From positions 1 to 46,403 of the forward strand of contig HF993646.1 of the NCBI GenBank assembly GCA_000433915.1: DNA of 46,403 bases, given 5' to 3'. Below the pieces are notes generated by a model. The model was given only the letters and a program-made list of their open reading frames with translations, did no database searches and had not been told where the DNA came from. A program made the position numbers and the translations under genes. Positions 7,589 through 16,670 of this stretch are shown one piece after another (the stretch's first letter is position 1; each line of letters opens with the position of its first letter). The DNA is from Clostridium sp. CAG:793 (GTDB lineage Bacteria; Bacillota; Clostridia; TANB77; CAG-508).

Positions 7589-8662
7589 ATGAAAAAATTA
7601 TTATTTGCAGCATATTCACTTGATGTTGGTGGAATAGAAACAGCGTTAATAACTCTTTTAAAAGAATTGTGCCATAAATATGAGATAACACTTGCACTTG
7701 AAAAAAAACAAGGAATATTTTTATCAGAATTGCCTGAGAATATAAAGATAATAACATATACACCAAGTAATAATAAGATTGCTTTAATTAGAAAATGCAT
7801 TAATTTATGTAAACAAATTAAGTTTAGAATTACATATAAAAATAAATTTGATTTTTCTGCTTGTTATGCTACATACAGTTATCCTGCATCATTTATGTCA
7901 CAAGTAGCAAGTAAAAATAGAGCTATATGGGTACATAATAATTACATGAATTTTTATGATAATGATATTCAGAAATATAGAGAATTTTTTAAAAAGTTGG
8001 ATATTTATAATTACAAAAATATTGTATTTGTGTCAGATATGGACAAGAAAGTATTTGTTGCACAATTTCCAGAGTGCAGTAAAAATGCGATAGTGTGTAA
8101 TAATTTTATTGATTACAAGAAAATTTTAAAACAGGCAGATGAAAAGGTAGATGACTTTAATAAAAAGGATATTACAACATTTATTAATATTGGAAGACAT
8201 GATGAAAAACAGAAAAAGCTAAGCAGGATAATAAATGCAGCTAAAAGATTAAACAAAGAAGGATATAAATTTAGAGTGGTATTTGTGGGAAAAGGTGTGG
8301 CAACCAAAGAGTATCATAATATGGCTAGAAATATTAAAAACATAGAATTTCTAGGAGCTAAGAAGAATCCATATCCATATTTGAAAAATAGTGATTGCTT
8401 ATTGATGTCATCAGATTTTGAAGGATATCCAGTGGTATTTGTAGAAGCCAAAATATTAGGAAAGCCAATAGTTACAACAGATGTATCAGATAGTAAAAAA
8501 GATATAGAAGGAAAATATGGAATAGTTACACCTCGAACAGAAGAAGGTGTATATGAAGGAATGAAACAATATTTAGAAAATGGTTTTACAACTCATGAAT
8601 TTGATGCACAAGAATATAATGATGAAATAGCTAGAAAGCTAGAAAAAATAATAGAAGGATAA
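7589..8662 (+). CDS. GT4-family glycosyltransferase
   Basis: The protein has 357 residues with the GT-B fold pattern. The N-terminus is YSLDVGGIETALITLLKEL, the G-G-x-E/A loop of GT4 enzymes. The C-terminal half carries NIGRHDEKQKK, LGAKKNPYPYLKNSDCLLMSS and FEGYPVVFVEAKILGKPIV, the E-x7-E nucleotide-sugar binding region. It probably transfers a sugar from a nucleotide donor to a growing lipid-linked surface glycan at the cytoplasmic membrane face. Sugar specificity is not readable. It starts 11 bases after rpiA with a GAAAGGA site. It resembles the GT4 at 12045 (shared GAKxNPYPY motif), so the two may be paralogues. Confidence 0.85.
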   Translation: MKKLLFAAYSLDVGGIETALITLLKELCHKYEITLALEKKQGIFLSELPENIKIITYTPSNNKIALIRKCINLCKQIKFRITYKNKFDFSACYATYSYPASFMSQVASKNRAIWVHNNYMNFYDNDIQKYREFFKKLDIYNYKNIVFVSDMDKKVFVAQFPECSKNAIVCNNFIDYKKILKQADEKVDDFNKKDITTFINIGRHDEKQKKLSRIINAAKRLNKEGYKFRVVFVGKGVATKEYHNMARNIKNIEFLGAKKNPYPYLKNSDCLLMSSDFEGYPVVFVEAKILGKPIVTTDVSDSKKDIEGKYGIVTPRTEEGVYEGMKQYLENGFTTHEFDAQEYNDEIARKLEKIIEG

Positions 8663-8665
8663 AAG

Positions 8666-9592
8666 ATGATAAGTTTTATTATACCAGCTTATAATGCTGA
8701 GAAAACAATAAAAAGAGCAGTTGATTCAATCTTAAATCAGAAAGAAAAGACTAATATAAAATTTGAAATAATTATTGTAGATGATGGTTCTCAAGATAAA
8801 ATCAAAGATGTGATTTATACTAATTATAGTATTGAGATTCAAACTAAGGAAGTTAAGTACATACATACTGAAAATGGTGGAGTTTCACATGCTAGAAATA
8901 TTGGCGTAAATAATGCTTTAGGAGAATATATCATATTTGTTGATAGCGATGATTATGTAAGTGAAACAATGCTACAGGATATTGAGAAATATGTAAATCA
9001 AGATATTGATCTAATAAAATGGAATCCGATTTTTGTAAATGAAGATGAAACTGAAATAAGAAGAGAAGAAGCGATTACATTTGGTATTACTACTGGTGAA
9101 GATGGATTTAATAAGTTATTTGGAAAAGACAATCTTATATCATGTTTGTGGAATTATGCAATAAAAAAGGATTTAATGTTAGAATTTCCAGAGGGTAGAT
9201 ATCATGAGGACTTTGCTACAATGCCATTAATGGTACTTGCTGCAAAAACAATGGTAGCAACTGATTTATATGAGTACAATTATGTGCAAACAGAGTCTAG
9301 CATAATGAGAGGCGATAATTCAGATAAGCAATTACAAAAGCTAAAAGATATTTTAATAAATTATGATGAGTTATTAACTTGCATAGATAATATGAAATTA
9401 AAGAAAAGAACAAAAGATAATGCTAAGATATTTGCAACAAATTCTTTACTTGTAATTTTGCCAGAGCTTGAAGAGGATAATAAGCAATATTTCATGAAAG
9501 AATTATCAAATAGAAAAGTTTCGAAATACATAAAGATACGAAGCATAAAGCAATTTGTTAAGAAGTTAATATTAAAAAGCAAAGGAATATGA
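8666..9592 (+). CDS. GT2-family glycosyltransferase
   Basis: The protein has 308 residues with a GT-A fold. The order is SFIIPAYNAEKTIKRAVDSILNQ, then IIVDDGSQDK, then ENGGVSHARNIGVNNALGEYI, then the metal-binding FVDSDDY (DxD-type) near residue 95. A later H-E-D segment (GRYHEDFATMPLMV) matches the catalytic-base region of WcaA-like enzymes. It lacks membrane helices and probably acts at the inner membrane face on the lipid-linked glycan. It lies 3 bases after the preceding GT4 gene, with GAAGG upstream, so the two are tightly coupled. Confidence 0.87.
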   Translation: MISFIIPAYNAEKTIKRAVDSILNQKEKTNIKFEIIIVDDGSQDKIKDVIYTNYSIEIQTKEVKYIHTENGGVSHARNIGVNNALGEYIIFVDSDDYVSETMLQDIEKYVNQDIDLIKWNPIFVNEDETEIRREEAITFGITTGEDGFNKLFGKDNLISCLWNYAIKKDLMLEFPEGRYHEDFATMPLMVLAAKTMVATDLYEYNYVQTESSIMRGDNSDKQLQKLKDILINYDELLTCIDNMKLKKRTKDNAKIFATNSLLVILPELEEDNKQYFMKELSNRKVSKYIKIRSIKQFVKKLILKSKGI

Positions 9593-9598
9593 TAAGCA

Positions 9599-10540
9599 AT
9601 GTCAAAGGTAAGTGTAATTGTACCAGTATATAATGTAGAAAAATATATAAAAAAATGTTTAGAATCTCTTGTAAATCAGACATTACGAGATATTGAAATA
9701 ATTGTCGTAAATGATGGTTCACAAGATAAATCAAAAGAGATAATAGCCGAATATGTACGCAAATATCCTAATATTGTATATGTAGAAAAAGAAAATGGCG
9801 GATTATCAGATGCTCGTAATTATGGAATGAAGTATGCAAAAGGAGATTATATTGCTTTTGTTGATTCAGATGATTATGTAGATACTACAATGTATGAGAA
9901 AATGTATAATAAAGCAGTAGAAGAAAAAGCAGATTATGTTGAATGTGACTTTTATTGGGAATATCCAGATAAATTGAAGAAAGATGTTGGTATCAGATAT
10001 TCAAACAAAAAGGACATGCTTGTATATGCACGAGTTGTTGCATGGAATAAGTTAATAAAAAGAGAAATTATTCATAATGAATTTCCTAAAGGATTGTATT
10101 ATGAAGATGTAGAGTTTTTCTATAAATTAATACCATATATTAATAAATTTGCATTTGTTAAAGAGCCTCTTGTATATTATGTACAAAGAGAAAATTCAAT
10201 AGTCAACAAGCAAGGAGCTAAAACTGCTCAGATATTTCAAGTCCTTGATAATGTAATAAAATATTATAAAGAAAATGATTTGTACGAGGAATATAAAGAA
10301 CAGTTAGAGTATACATATTCACGACTATTGCTATGTAGTTCATTAAAAAGAATTGCGAAAATACCGGATAGTAACATAAGAAAAGAACTTACTAAAAGAA
10401 CATGGGAAAAGCTAAATAGTAAATTTCCACATTGGAAGAAAAACAAAATTTTGAAGAATAAATCAGGTAAAAATATGTATATGATAACTGTAAACAAGAT
10501 GACAATAAAAGTTTACAGCCTGATATTTCATATAATTTAA
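9599..10540 (+). CDS. GT2-family glycosyltransferase
   Basis: The protein has 313 residues. It shows the standard GT2 series: VSVIVPVYNVEKYIKKCLESL, VVNDGSQDKS, ENGGLSDARNYGM and FVDSDDYVD near residue 94, followed by YYEDVEFFYKL with the catalytic-base Asp. Similar enzymes add hexoses or acetamido sugars to capsule or teichoic-acid repeat units. The acceptor is unknown. It lies 6 bases after the previous GT2 gene and is likely its diverged duplicate. It contains one CGC arginine codon (9757-9759), so CGC is decoded normally here. Confidence 0.87.
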   Translation: MSKVSVIVPVYNVEKYIKKCLESLVNQTLRDIEIIVVNDGSQDKSKEIIAEYVRKYPNIVYVEKENGGLSDARNYGMKYAKGDYIAFVDSDDYVDTTMYEKMYNKAVEEKADYVECDFYWEYPDKLKKDVGIRYSNKKDMLVYARVVAWNKLIKREIIHNEFPKGLYYEDVEFFYKLIPYINKFAFVKEPLVYYVQRENSIVNKQGAKTAQIFQVLDNVIKYYKENDLYEEYKEQLEYTYSRLLLCSSLKRIAKIPDSNIRKELTKRTWEKLNSKFPHWKKNKILKNKSGKNMYMITVNKMTIKVYSLIFHII

Positions 10541-10551
10541 ATGGAGAATAG

Positions 10552-12048
10552 ATGGAAGCAACATTAGTAAAAAAGAAAGAAAAAGAAAATCAAGTAGATA
10601 GTAAGCAGCCACGTTCATTAATTATTGATATTATATGTGTGTCTGTAATACTAAATCCTATATTTGATATATTAAGTTTTATTTTTAGAAATTATTTTGA
10701 AACAAACATATCAATATCAACATTTCTTAGACCGGTTATACCAGTAGGATGTGCAATATACTTTTTCATAAAATCTGATAAAAAAGAAAAATTAAAATTA
10801 GTCGGAATTGGAGCGATATACTTATTATATGCAATAATTCATTTGTATATAGTCAGTCAAAATGTAACAGGCTGGTCTTCAGGAGGAGCATCAAATGAGC
10901 TGCAATATATATGTAATTTTACATTCTTAGTAGTTGAATTATATGCGTATTATTGCACATTTGCAATTAATAAAAAAGATTCTGCAAAAGAGATAGAGAA
11001 TAAAAAAAGAGGGATTGATAAGCTAAAAAAATCAATTATTGTAATGTCAGGAATATATGTAGTAAGTATATTATTTTCTATAATAATTTCAAAATCATCA
11101 TATACATATCCTGAAACTAAGACTGGTTACAAAGGCTTAATTGAATCTGGAAATAGTCTAAGTGCGATACTTGTATTATCTCTTGGAATTATGATTCAGA
11201 TGATTAAATCAAGGGAATATAAATGGAGAATTATTAGCACTGTTATATCAGCAGTTACATGTATATATTTAGTAACATTAATAGGAACAAGAGTTGGAAT
11301 GATTGGCTCTATTATGGTAATTGCAATGTATGTGGCTATTGAGATAATATTTAACAAAAATAAAAAAGTTGCAATAATCGGGAGCGTAATATGTATAATT
11401 GGGGTTGTGGCATTTGGAATAGTTGGTTCAAATACGATAAAACGTAGAATTCAGATGAAAGATGCACAATTTGACATTATTGATGAAAAAACTGGTGAAA
11501 TAGGATGTCTTACAGGAGACATGCTTAGAATAAAAAATAAAATTATAGATAATACATTAGAGGATAATTATTTAAGAGATGATGAGAAACAATCTGTAAT
11601 AGATTTATACGAATTTGCTAAAGAACACAAATTTGCAGGAAATGATACACGAAGACAACAATTTATATATAATACATTTTTAATGAAAAATCAGAAAAGC
11701 ATATCTAAATTATTATTTGGAAATGGATACAAAAATAAGTTTAGAGAAATGTGTATGGAAAATGAGTTACCAGCGTTTTTATTTAACTTTGGAGTAATTG
11801 GATTTATATTATATGTAGGTCCATTTATAGCAATAATGATAAAAGCAGCAATAGATATTATAAAAAGATCAATAAGTAAAAAGCTAAACGGAATGTATGT
11901 CATGAATTTCATATTAGGAGCATTAATATATGCACTATCATGGCTATCTGGATATGTATTTTTTGCTACATCATGTATGTCAATAATAATTATAATACAT
12001 ATAATTATTTTAAATGAAAGTAATAAAGAATTGGAAGTGATAAAATGA
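10552..12048 (+). CDS. O-antigen ligase/polymerase-like (Wzy/WaaL) multi-pass membrane protein
   Basis: The protein has 498 residues with about 10-12 hydrophobic helices and a large extracytoplasmic loop (about residues 295-395) between helix clusters, the usual Wzy/WaaL topology. The loop end has LLFGNGYKNKFREM, then NELPAFLFNFGVIGF, matching the conserved G-x-G and short hydrophobic motif of O-antigen ligase-like proteins. It would polymerise or ligate lipid-linked oligosaccharides on the outer membrane face. Substrate cannot be inferred. The stop overlaps the next start by 4 bases (ATGA). Confidence 0.75.
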   Translation: MEATLVKKKEKENQVDSKQPRSLIIDIICVSVILNPIFDILSFIFRNYFETNISISTFLRPVIPVGCAIYFFIKSDKKEKLKLVGIGAIYLLYAIIHLYIVSQNVTGWSSGGASNELQYICNFTFLVVELYAYYCTFAINKKDSAKEIENKKRGIDKLKKSIIVMSGIYVVSILFSIIISKSSYTYPETKTGYKGLIESGNSLSAILVLSLGIMIQMIKSREYKWRIISTVISAVTCIYLVTLIGTRVGMIGSIMVIAMYVAIEIIFNKNKKVAIIGSVICIIGVVAFGIVGSNTIKRRIQMKDAQFDIIDEKTGEIGCLTGDMLRIKNKIIDNTLEDNYLRDDEKQSVIDLYEFAKEHKFAGNDTRRQQFIYNTFLMKNQKSISKLLFGNGYKNKFREMCMENELPAFLFNFGVIGFILYVGPFIAIMIKAAIDIIKRSISKKLNGMYVMNFILGALIYALSWLSGYVFFATSCMSIIIIIHIIILNESNKELEVIK

Positions 12049-13127
12049 AGAAAAAGATTTTATTTGGAATAACAAGTCTAACTCTTGGCGGAGCTGAAAG
12101 GGTTTTGGTTGATCTATGTAATAAATTAGCATGTGATTATATGATTACAATACTAACGATTTATGGTGGAGGAGAGCTAGAAAAGCAGCTTGATAGACGA
12201 GTGCGAGTAATTAGTCTATATGATAAACCGTATAATCAATATTCTAAGTTGCAGCATTTAAAAATCTCATTAACATTATTGTTAAAAACAAAGATTCCAG
12301 ATGAATATGAAACAAGAGTGGCTTTTCTTGAAGGTCCGATTACTAGATTATTTTCAAAAAAATGTAAAGCTAAGAAGATTGCATGGATTCACAATGATGT
12401 ATCAAAAGTATTTGGCACAGGAATAAAAGCAAAAATGAAGAAGATATTTGATAAACATATATATAGTAAATATGATGAATTAGTTTTTGTAAGTAAAGAG
12501 AACAAACAAGATTTTGATACACTATATGGGAAGATGGAGAATGAAAGAATTATAAGAAATTATATAAATTATAATCAGGTAATAGAAAAATCTAGAGAAG
12601 AGATAGATTTACCATATAATCATAAAGATATAAATCTTGTGAGTGTATGTAGACTAGTTGATCAAAAGGCAATAGATAGATTTATAAATGTCCATGCAAA
12701 GCTTGAAAAACATGGAATACATAGCAAAGTATACATAATTGGAGATGGACCACTAAGATATACTTTGCAAAAGCAAATAGACAGAACGGGCGAAACAGAA
12801 AATTTTTATTTATTAGGAGCTAAGGAAAATCCGTATCCATATATAAAAGGTGCAGATTATTTTTGCTTATTATCATATTTTGAAGGTTATGGAATGGTGT
12901 TAGAAGAAGCAAAGATACTAGATAAAAACATTGTTATTACTGACACAGCGGCAAGAGAGTGTATAAAAGGCTACCAAAAGGCAATAATTTTAAAAAATAC
13001 TGAAAAAGAAATTTACGAAGGATTGAAAAAACTCCTATCTAGTGATAATATAAAAGGGGCTAGTGCTGAAACAATAAATACAGAAGAATATAATAAAATA
13101 ATAGATGACGTAAAGGGGATATTGTAA
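12045..13127 (+). CDS. GT4-family glycosyltransferase
   Basis: The protein has 360 residues. The N-terminus is SLTLGGAERVLVDLCNKL, the donor or acceptor loop of GT4 enzymes such as CapM or GalNAc transferases. The C-terminus holds VCRLVDQKAIDRFINVH, IIGDGPLRYTLQKQI, LLGAKENPYPYIKGADYF and YFEGYGMVLEEAKILDKNIV. It is probably a retaining cytoplasmic-face enzyme extending the surface glycan. It overlaps the preceding gene by 4 bases, and its stop overlaps the next start as TAATG, indicating translational coupling. Confidence 0.87.
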   Translation: MKKKILFGITSLTLGGAERVLVDLCNKLACDYMITILTIYGGGELEKQLDRRVRVISLYDKPYNQYSKLQHLKISLTLLLKTKIPDEYETRVAFLEGPITRLFSKKCKAKKIAWIHNDVSKVFGTGIKAKMKKIFDKHIYSKYDELVFVSKENKQDFDTLYGKMENERIIRNYINYNQVIEKSREEIDLPYNHKDINLVSVCRLVDQKAIDRFINVHAKLEKHGIHSKVYIIGDGPLRYTLQKQIDRTGETENFYLLGAKENPYPYIKGADYFCLLSYFEGYGMVLEEAKILDKNIVITDTAARECIKGYQKAIILKNTEKEIYEGLKKLLSSDNIKGASAETINTEEYNKIIDDVKGIL

Positions 13128-14029
13128 TGAAAATATCGATAGTTACACCAACGTATAACAGAGCAGAAGAACTAGAAAAATTGTATACAAGCCTTGTTGT
13201 AAATAATAATTCGAATGTTGAATTTGAGTGGCTTATAATGGATGATGGCTCGACAGATAAAACTAGAATCACAATAGATAATTTTATAAAGCAAGGAATT
13301 ATAAAAATAGATTATCATTATCAAGTAAATCAGGGAAAAATGGCAGCACTAAATAATCTAATGCCATTTGTAACAGGAGAGATAGTTATGTGCTTGGATT
13401 CGGATGAATATTTACTTCCAGGAGCACTAGATATTATAAAAAAATATGAAGACAAGCTTATGAATGATCCTAAGGTATATGCTTTAATATTTTTAAAGAA
13501 AAATGAACAAGGAAAATTAAGCGGAAATAGATTTCCAAAGAATTTACATAGAAGTGATATGTTTAATTTGTATTTCAGAGAAGGAATAACTGGAGAAAAA
13601 GAGCTTGTATTTAAAACAGAGATACGTAAGAGATTTAAACATGAGTTAGAAGCTGATGAAAAATTTGTTACAGAAGCTCGTATGTATCACAAGATGGATA
13701 TTGATTATGATGTTATATGTGTAAATGAACCAGTGGCTGTTTGTGAATATAAAGATGATGGTTATACGAAAAATATTTTGAAAGTATTTAAACAAGCACC
13801 TCTTGGATATTATGAATATTTTAAAGAAATCTTAGAGATGAGCTTAAAAGGTGTAAGCTTCAAAAAGAAAATGTATATATATAAACATTATATTTTATTT
13901 GCAACATTAGCAGAAAGAGATCATGCAATAAGAAATGTAGAAGGTTTATTTAATAAAATAATGGTATGCTTATTGTGGATACCAGGTGTTATAAAAACAA
14001 GACAGAAATTTATGAAAGACGATAAATAG
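13127..14029 (+). CDS. GT2-family glycosyltransferase
   Basis: The protein has 300 residues. Motifs are SIVTPTYNRAEELEKLYTSL, WLIMDDGSTDKT, QGKMAALNNLMPFVTGEIV and CLDSDEY (the metal-binding site with E for the usual D) near residue 92. This variant, with GKMAALN in place of GGVSxARN, is seen in Firmicutes capsule glycosyltransferases. It is the last gene before an internal promoter, and 70 bases separate it from the ABC exporter genes. Confidence 0.85.
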   Translation: MKISIVTPTYNRAEELEKLYTSLVVNNNSNVEFEWLIMDDGSTDKTRITIDNFIKQGIIKIDYHYQVNQGKMAALNNLMPFVTGEIVMCLDSDEYLLPGALDIIKKYEDKLMNDPKVYALIFLKKNEQGKLSGNRFPKNLHRSDMFNLYFREGITGEKELVFKTEIRKRFKHELEADEKFVTEARMYHKMDIDYDVICVNEPVAVCEYKDDGYTKNILKVFKQAPLGYYEYFKEILEMSLKGVSFKKKMYIYKHYILFATLAERDHAIRNVEGLFNKIMVCLLWIPGVIKTRQKFMKDDK

Positions 14030-14036
14030 CGACGTT

Positions 14037-14065
14037 TTGACATTCTATATAAAATATAATAATAT
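14037..14065 (+). promoter_or_regulatory. Predicted strong internal promoter before the ABC exporter genes
   Basis: A consensus TTGACA at 14037-14042, a 17-base spacer and TAATAT at 14060-14065, lying in the 70-base gap between two clusters of the glycan locus. It would allow independent expression of the exporter and PRPP synthetase. Confidence 0.65.
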
Positions 14066-14099
14066 ATATGGAGATTATGTTAGGAAAGGGTATATGTAA

Positions 14100-14840
14100 A
14101 TGGAAAAAAATAATGAAAATAGAATAATAGTAGAACATGTATATAAAACATTTAATGTATATTTGGACAAAGCTAATTCATTAAAAGAAAAATTATTATT
14201 CTGGAAAAGAAACAGAAAAGAAACACGTGAAGTATTAAAAGACGTAAACTTAACAATAAAAAATGGCGAGGCTGTTGCTTTAATTGGTGTTAACGGAAGT
14301 GGAAAGTCTACATTATTAAAATTAATGACAAAAATAATTTATCCTACAAATGGAAAAATAACTGTTAATGGTAAATTAACATCATTGCTTGAATTAGGAG
14401 CTGGCTTTCATCCTGATTTTTCTGGAAGAGAGAATATTTATTTTAATGCTTCTATATTTGGATTAACTAAAAAGGAAATTGATAATAGATTGCAAACTAT
14501 AATTGATTTCTCAGAGCTTGGAAACTATATAGACAATCCAGTTAGAACATATTCTTCAGGAATGTTTATGAGACTTGCTTTCGCTGTTGCAATAAATGTC
14601 GATGCTGACATACTACTAGTTGATGAGATTTTATCAGTAGGTGATCAACATTTCCAAGAAAAATGTATAAACAAAATGAAAGAATTAAAAAGAGAAGGAA
14701 AAACAATGGTATTTGTAACACACGGATTAGACTCTGCTAGAGAGCTTTGCGATAGAGCAGTATGGCTAAATAAAGGTGTAATACAAATGGATGGAGAAAC
14801 AAACAAAGTAATCGATGAATATATAAAAGAAACAACGTAA
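14100..14840 (+). CDS. tagH: Polysaccharide/teichoic-acid ABC transporter, ATP-binding subunit (TagH-like)
   Basis: The protein has 246 residues forming one complete ABC domain: Walker A GVNGSGKSTLLKLM, then LELGAGFHPDFSGRENIYFNA (diagnostic of O-antigen and teichoic-acid exporters), the signature YSSGMFMRLAFA, Walker B ADILLVDEI, and the switch His in FVTHG. It lacks the extra C-terminal domain of long TagH or Wzt proteins, so the glycan-recognition module is absent. It powers export of an undecaprenyl-linked polymer with the TagG permease encoded next. Confidence 0.9.
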   Translation: MEKNNENRIIVEHVYKTFNVYLDKANSLKEKLLFWKRNRKETREVLKDVNLTIKNGEAVALIGVNGSGKSTLLKLMTKIIYPTNGKITVNGKLTSLLELGAGFHPDFSGRENIYFNASIFGLTKKEIDNRLQTIIDFSELGNYIDNPVRTYSSGMFMRLAFAVAINVDADILLVDEILSVGDQHFQEKCINKMKELKREGKTMVFVTHGLDSARELCDRAVWLNKGVIQMDGETNKVIDEYIKETT

Positions 14841-14884
14841 TTATGATTTAAAATAATGTGGAAAAGAAAGGAAAAAATCTTCAA

Positions 14885-15659
14885 ATGAGTATTTTCAAGA
14901 ATTTATATAAATATAGAGAACTAATAAAAACAAGTATAAAAAAAGATATAGGTGGAAAATATAAGCACTCTTTTTTAGGAATACTATGGTCATTCATAAA
15001 CCCATTGCTACAAATAACAGTATATGCAATTATATTTCCATTAATAATGAAAAATGATATACCATATTATACAGTATTTATGGTGTGTGGTTTGATACCT
15101 TGGAACTTTTTTGCAACAGTGTTAAATAGAACGTCATTTACAATGATTGAAAACCGGTAACCTGATAAAGAAAGTGTATTTCCCGAGAGAGATATTGCCA
15201 TTATCAGTGGTAACAAGTGAAGCGGTTAACTTCTTAATATCAACTCTTATAATTTTAGGATTTATATTAGCTTATGGATTAGGAATAACTAAGTTTGTAA
15301 TATTATATCCAGTAATATTATTAATCCAATATATATTATGCCTAGGACTATCTTTGATAGTATCAAGTGTAACAGTATTTTTTAGGGATTTACAACATTT
15401 TATTGGTGTAATACTACAATTATTATTTTATGCAACACCAATCGTATATTCAATACAAACTATACCAGAACAATATAGATGGATATTGAAAATAAATCCA
15501 ATGACATACATAATTGAAGGATATAGAGATATATTCTATAATCAATGTATGCCTGATATGAAAATGTTAGGAATAGTTTTAGCAATTGGAATTGCAACAT
15601 GTATAATTGGTTATATTATATTTAATAAATTACAGAAAAAATTTGCAGAAGAATTATAG
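14885..15659 (+). CDS. tagG: ABC-2 type polysaccharide/teichoic-acid export permease (TagG-like), read with a +1 shift at a CGG codon
   Basis: Two frames together encode one 257-residue permease, the normal size for TagG/RfbA proteins. Frame one (14885-15154, 90 residues) ends with IPWNFFATVLNRTSFTMIEN. It then meets CGG at 15155 followed directly by a TAA stop at 15158. Skipping the single C at 15155 joins GGT and continues GNLIKKVYFPREILPLS, the strongly conserved cytoplasmic segment of the family, to the stop at 15657. The six membrane helices and the C-terminal FINxMTYIIEGYR-type region (here INPMTYIIEGYRDI) are all present once joined. ATG 14885 is preferred to GTG 14858 because GAAAGGA lies between them. 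The partner TagH gene is 44 bases upstream. The gene may instead be a pseudogene or hold a sequence error. Confidence 0.85.
15152..15158 (+). other. Candidate +1 frameshift site in tagG (AAC CGG T)
   Basis: Codons before the site are GAA AAC. The zero-frame CGG at 15155-15157 is followed immediately by TAA. Dropping C15155 gives GGT AAC CTG, coding GNL, as conserved in TagG-type permeases. This is one of four sites with the same structure in the window. Confidence 0.7.
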
Positions 15660-15671
15660 AAAGGTGAGTTT

Positions 15672-16616
15672 ATGAAAAATTTAAAGATTTTTGCTTGTCC
15701 GTCTGCTGAGGAATTTACTGAAGAAATATGTGATTGTTTAAAATTAAAAATGGGGAAAATGAAAACAATAAAGTTTAAGAATGATAATACTTTTGTTCAA
15801 ATAGAGGAAAATGTCAGGGAACAGGACATATATATTGTCCAAACTACTATGCCTCCAGTAAACGAGAGAGTTATGGAATTGTTAATTGCAATAGATGCTT
15901 TTAAAAGAGCATCTGCAAGACGAATAAATGTTATATTACCATATTATATATACTCTCGTTCAGATAAAAAAGATCAGCCTCGTATACCAGTAACAGCTAA
16001 GCTTATGGCACAATTAATTGAAGCTGCTGGAGCAACTAGAGTTATAACTTGTGATTTGCATAATCCCGCAATTCAAGCTTATTTTAACATAAATTGTGAT
16101 AGAATATCAGCTCAGAATTTACTACAAAATTATTTCAAAGAAAAACATTTTGAAAACATGGTAATAGTTGCAACTGATGCTGGAAGTTCAAAGAAAGCAT
16201 ATAAATATTCAGAATATTTTAAATGTCCAATAGCTTTGATAGATAAGAGAAGAAATGGCAATGATGATAAGGCAGTAGCAACTCATGTAATTGGAGAAGT
16301 AGCTGGAAAAGAAGCTATTATATTTGATGATGAAGTTGATACAGCAGGTTCTCTTATTGAAACAGCAAGAATCCTTGAAGAAAATCACGCTAAAGAAATA
16401 TATGCTGGATGCACACATGCTGTATTATCTGCAAATGCTAGTGAGAGAATAAAACAATCTCCAATAAAGGAATTAGTAGTAACTAATACAATACCAGTTA
16501 CTAAAGAAAAAATGAATGAAAAAATAAAAGTTGTTTCTATTGCACCGCTATTTGCAGAGGCAATAAAAAGAATAAATGAAGCAAGACCAATAGGAGACTT
16601 ATTCAAATTAGACTAA
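15672..16616 (+). CDS. prs: Ribose-phosphate pyrophosphokinase (PRPP synthetase)
   Basis: The protein has 314 residues, typical for the family. It makes PRPP from ribose 5-phosphate and ATP. Seen motifs are the ATP-site YYIYSRSDKKDQPRIP (a divergent form of the usual YARQDRK), metal-binding CDLHNPAIQAYF, DKRR, and the PRPP-binding loop IIFDDEVDTAGSLIETA. It is divergent enough to be a specialised paralogue and not necessarily the housekeeping enzyme. It lies 12 bases after tagG inside the glycan cluster. With rpiA at the head of the cluster, a PRPP-dependent step in the glycan pathway (for example a ribosyl donor) is possible but unproven. Confidence 0.92.
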   Translation: MKNLKIFACPSAEEFTEEICDCLKLKMGKMKTIKFKNDNTFVQIEENVREQDIYIVQTTMPPVNERVMELLIAIDAFKRASARRINVILPYYIYSRSDKKDQPRIPVTAKLMAQLIEAAGATRVITCDLHNPAIQAYFNINCDRISAQNLLQNYFKEKHFENMVIVATDAGSSKKAYKYSEYFKCPIALIDKRRNGNDDKAVATHVIGEVAGKEAIIFDDEVDTAGSLIETARILEENHAKEIYAGCTHAVLSANASERIKQSPIKELVVTNTIPVTKEKMNEKIKVVSIAPLFAEAIKRINEARPIGDLFKLD

Positions 16617-16670
16617 TGTACAAAAGGTAAAATATAATAGAGAGAATACTAGAATACGAAAGGGAATATT

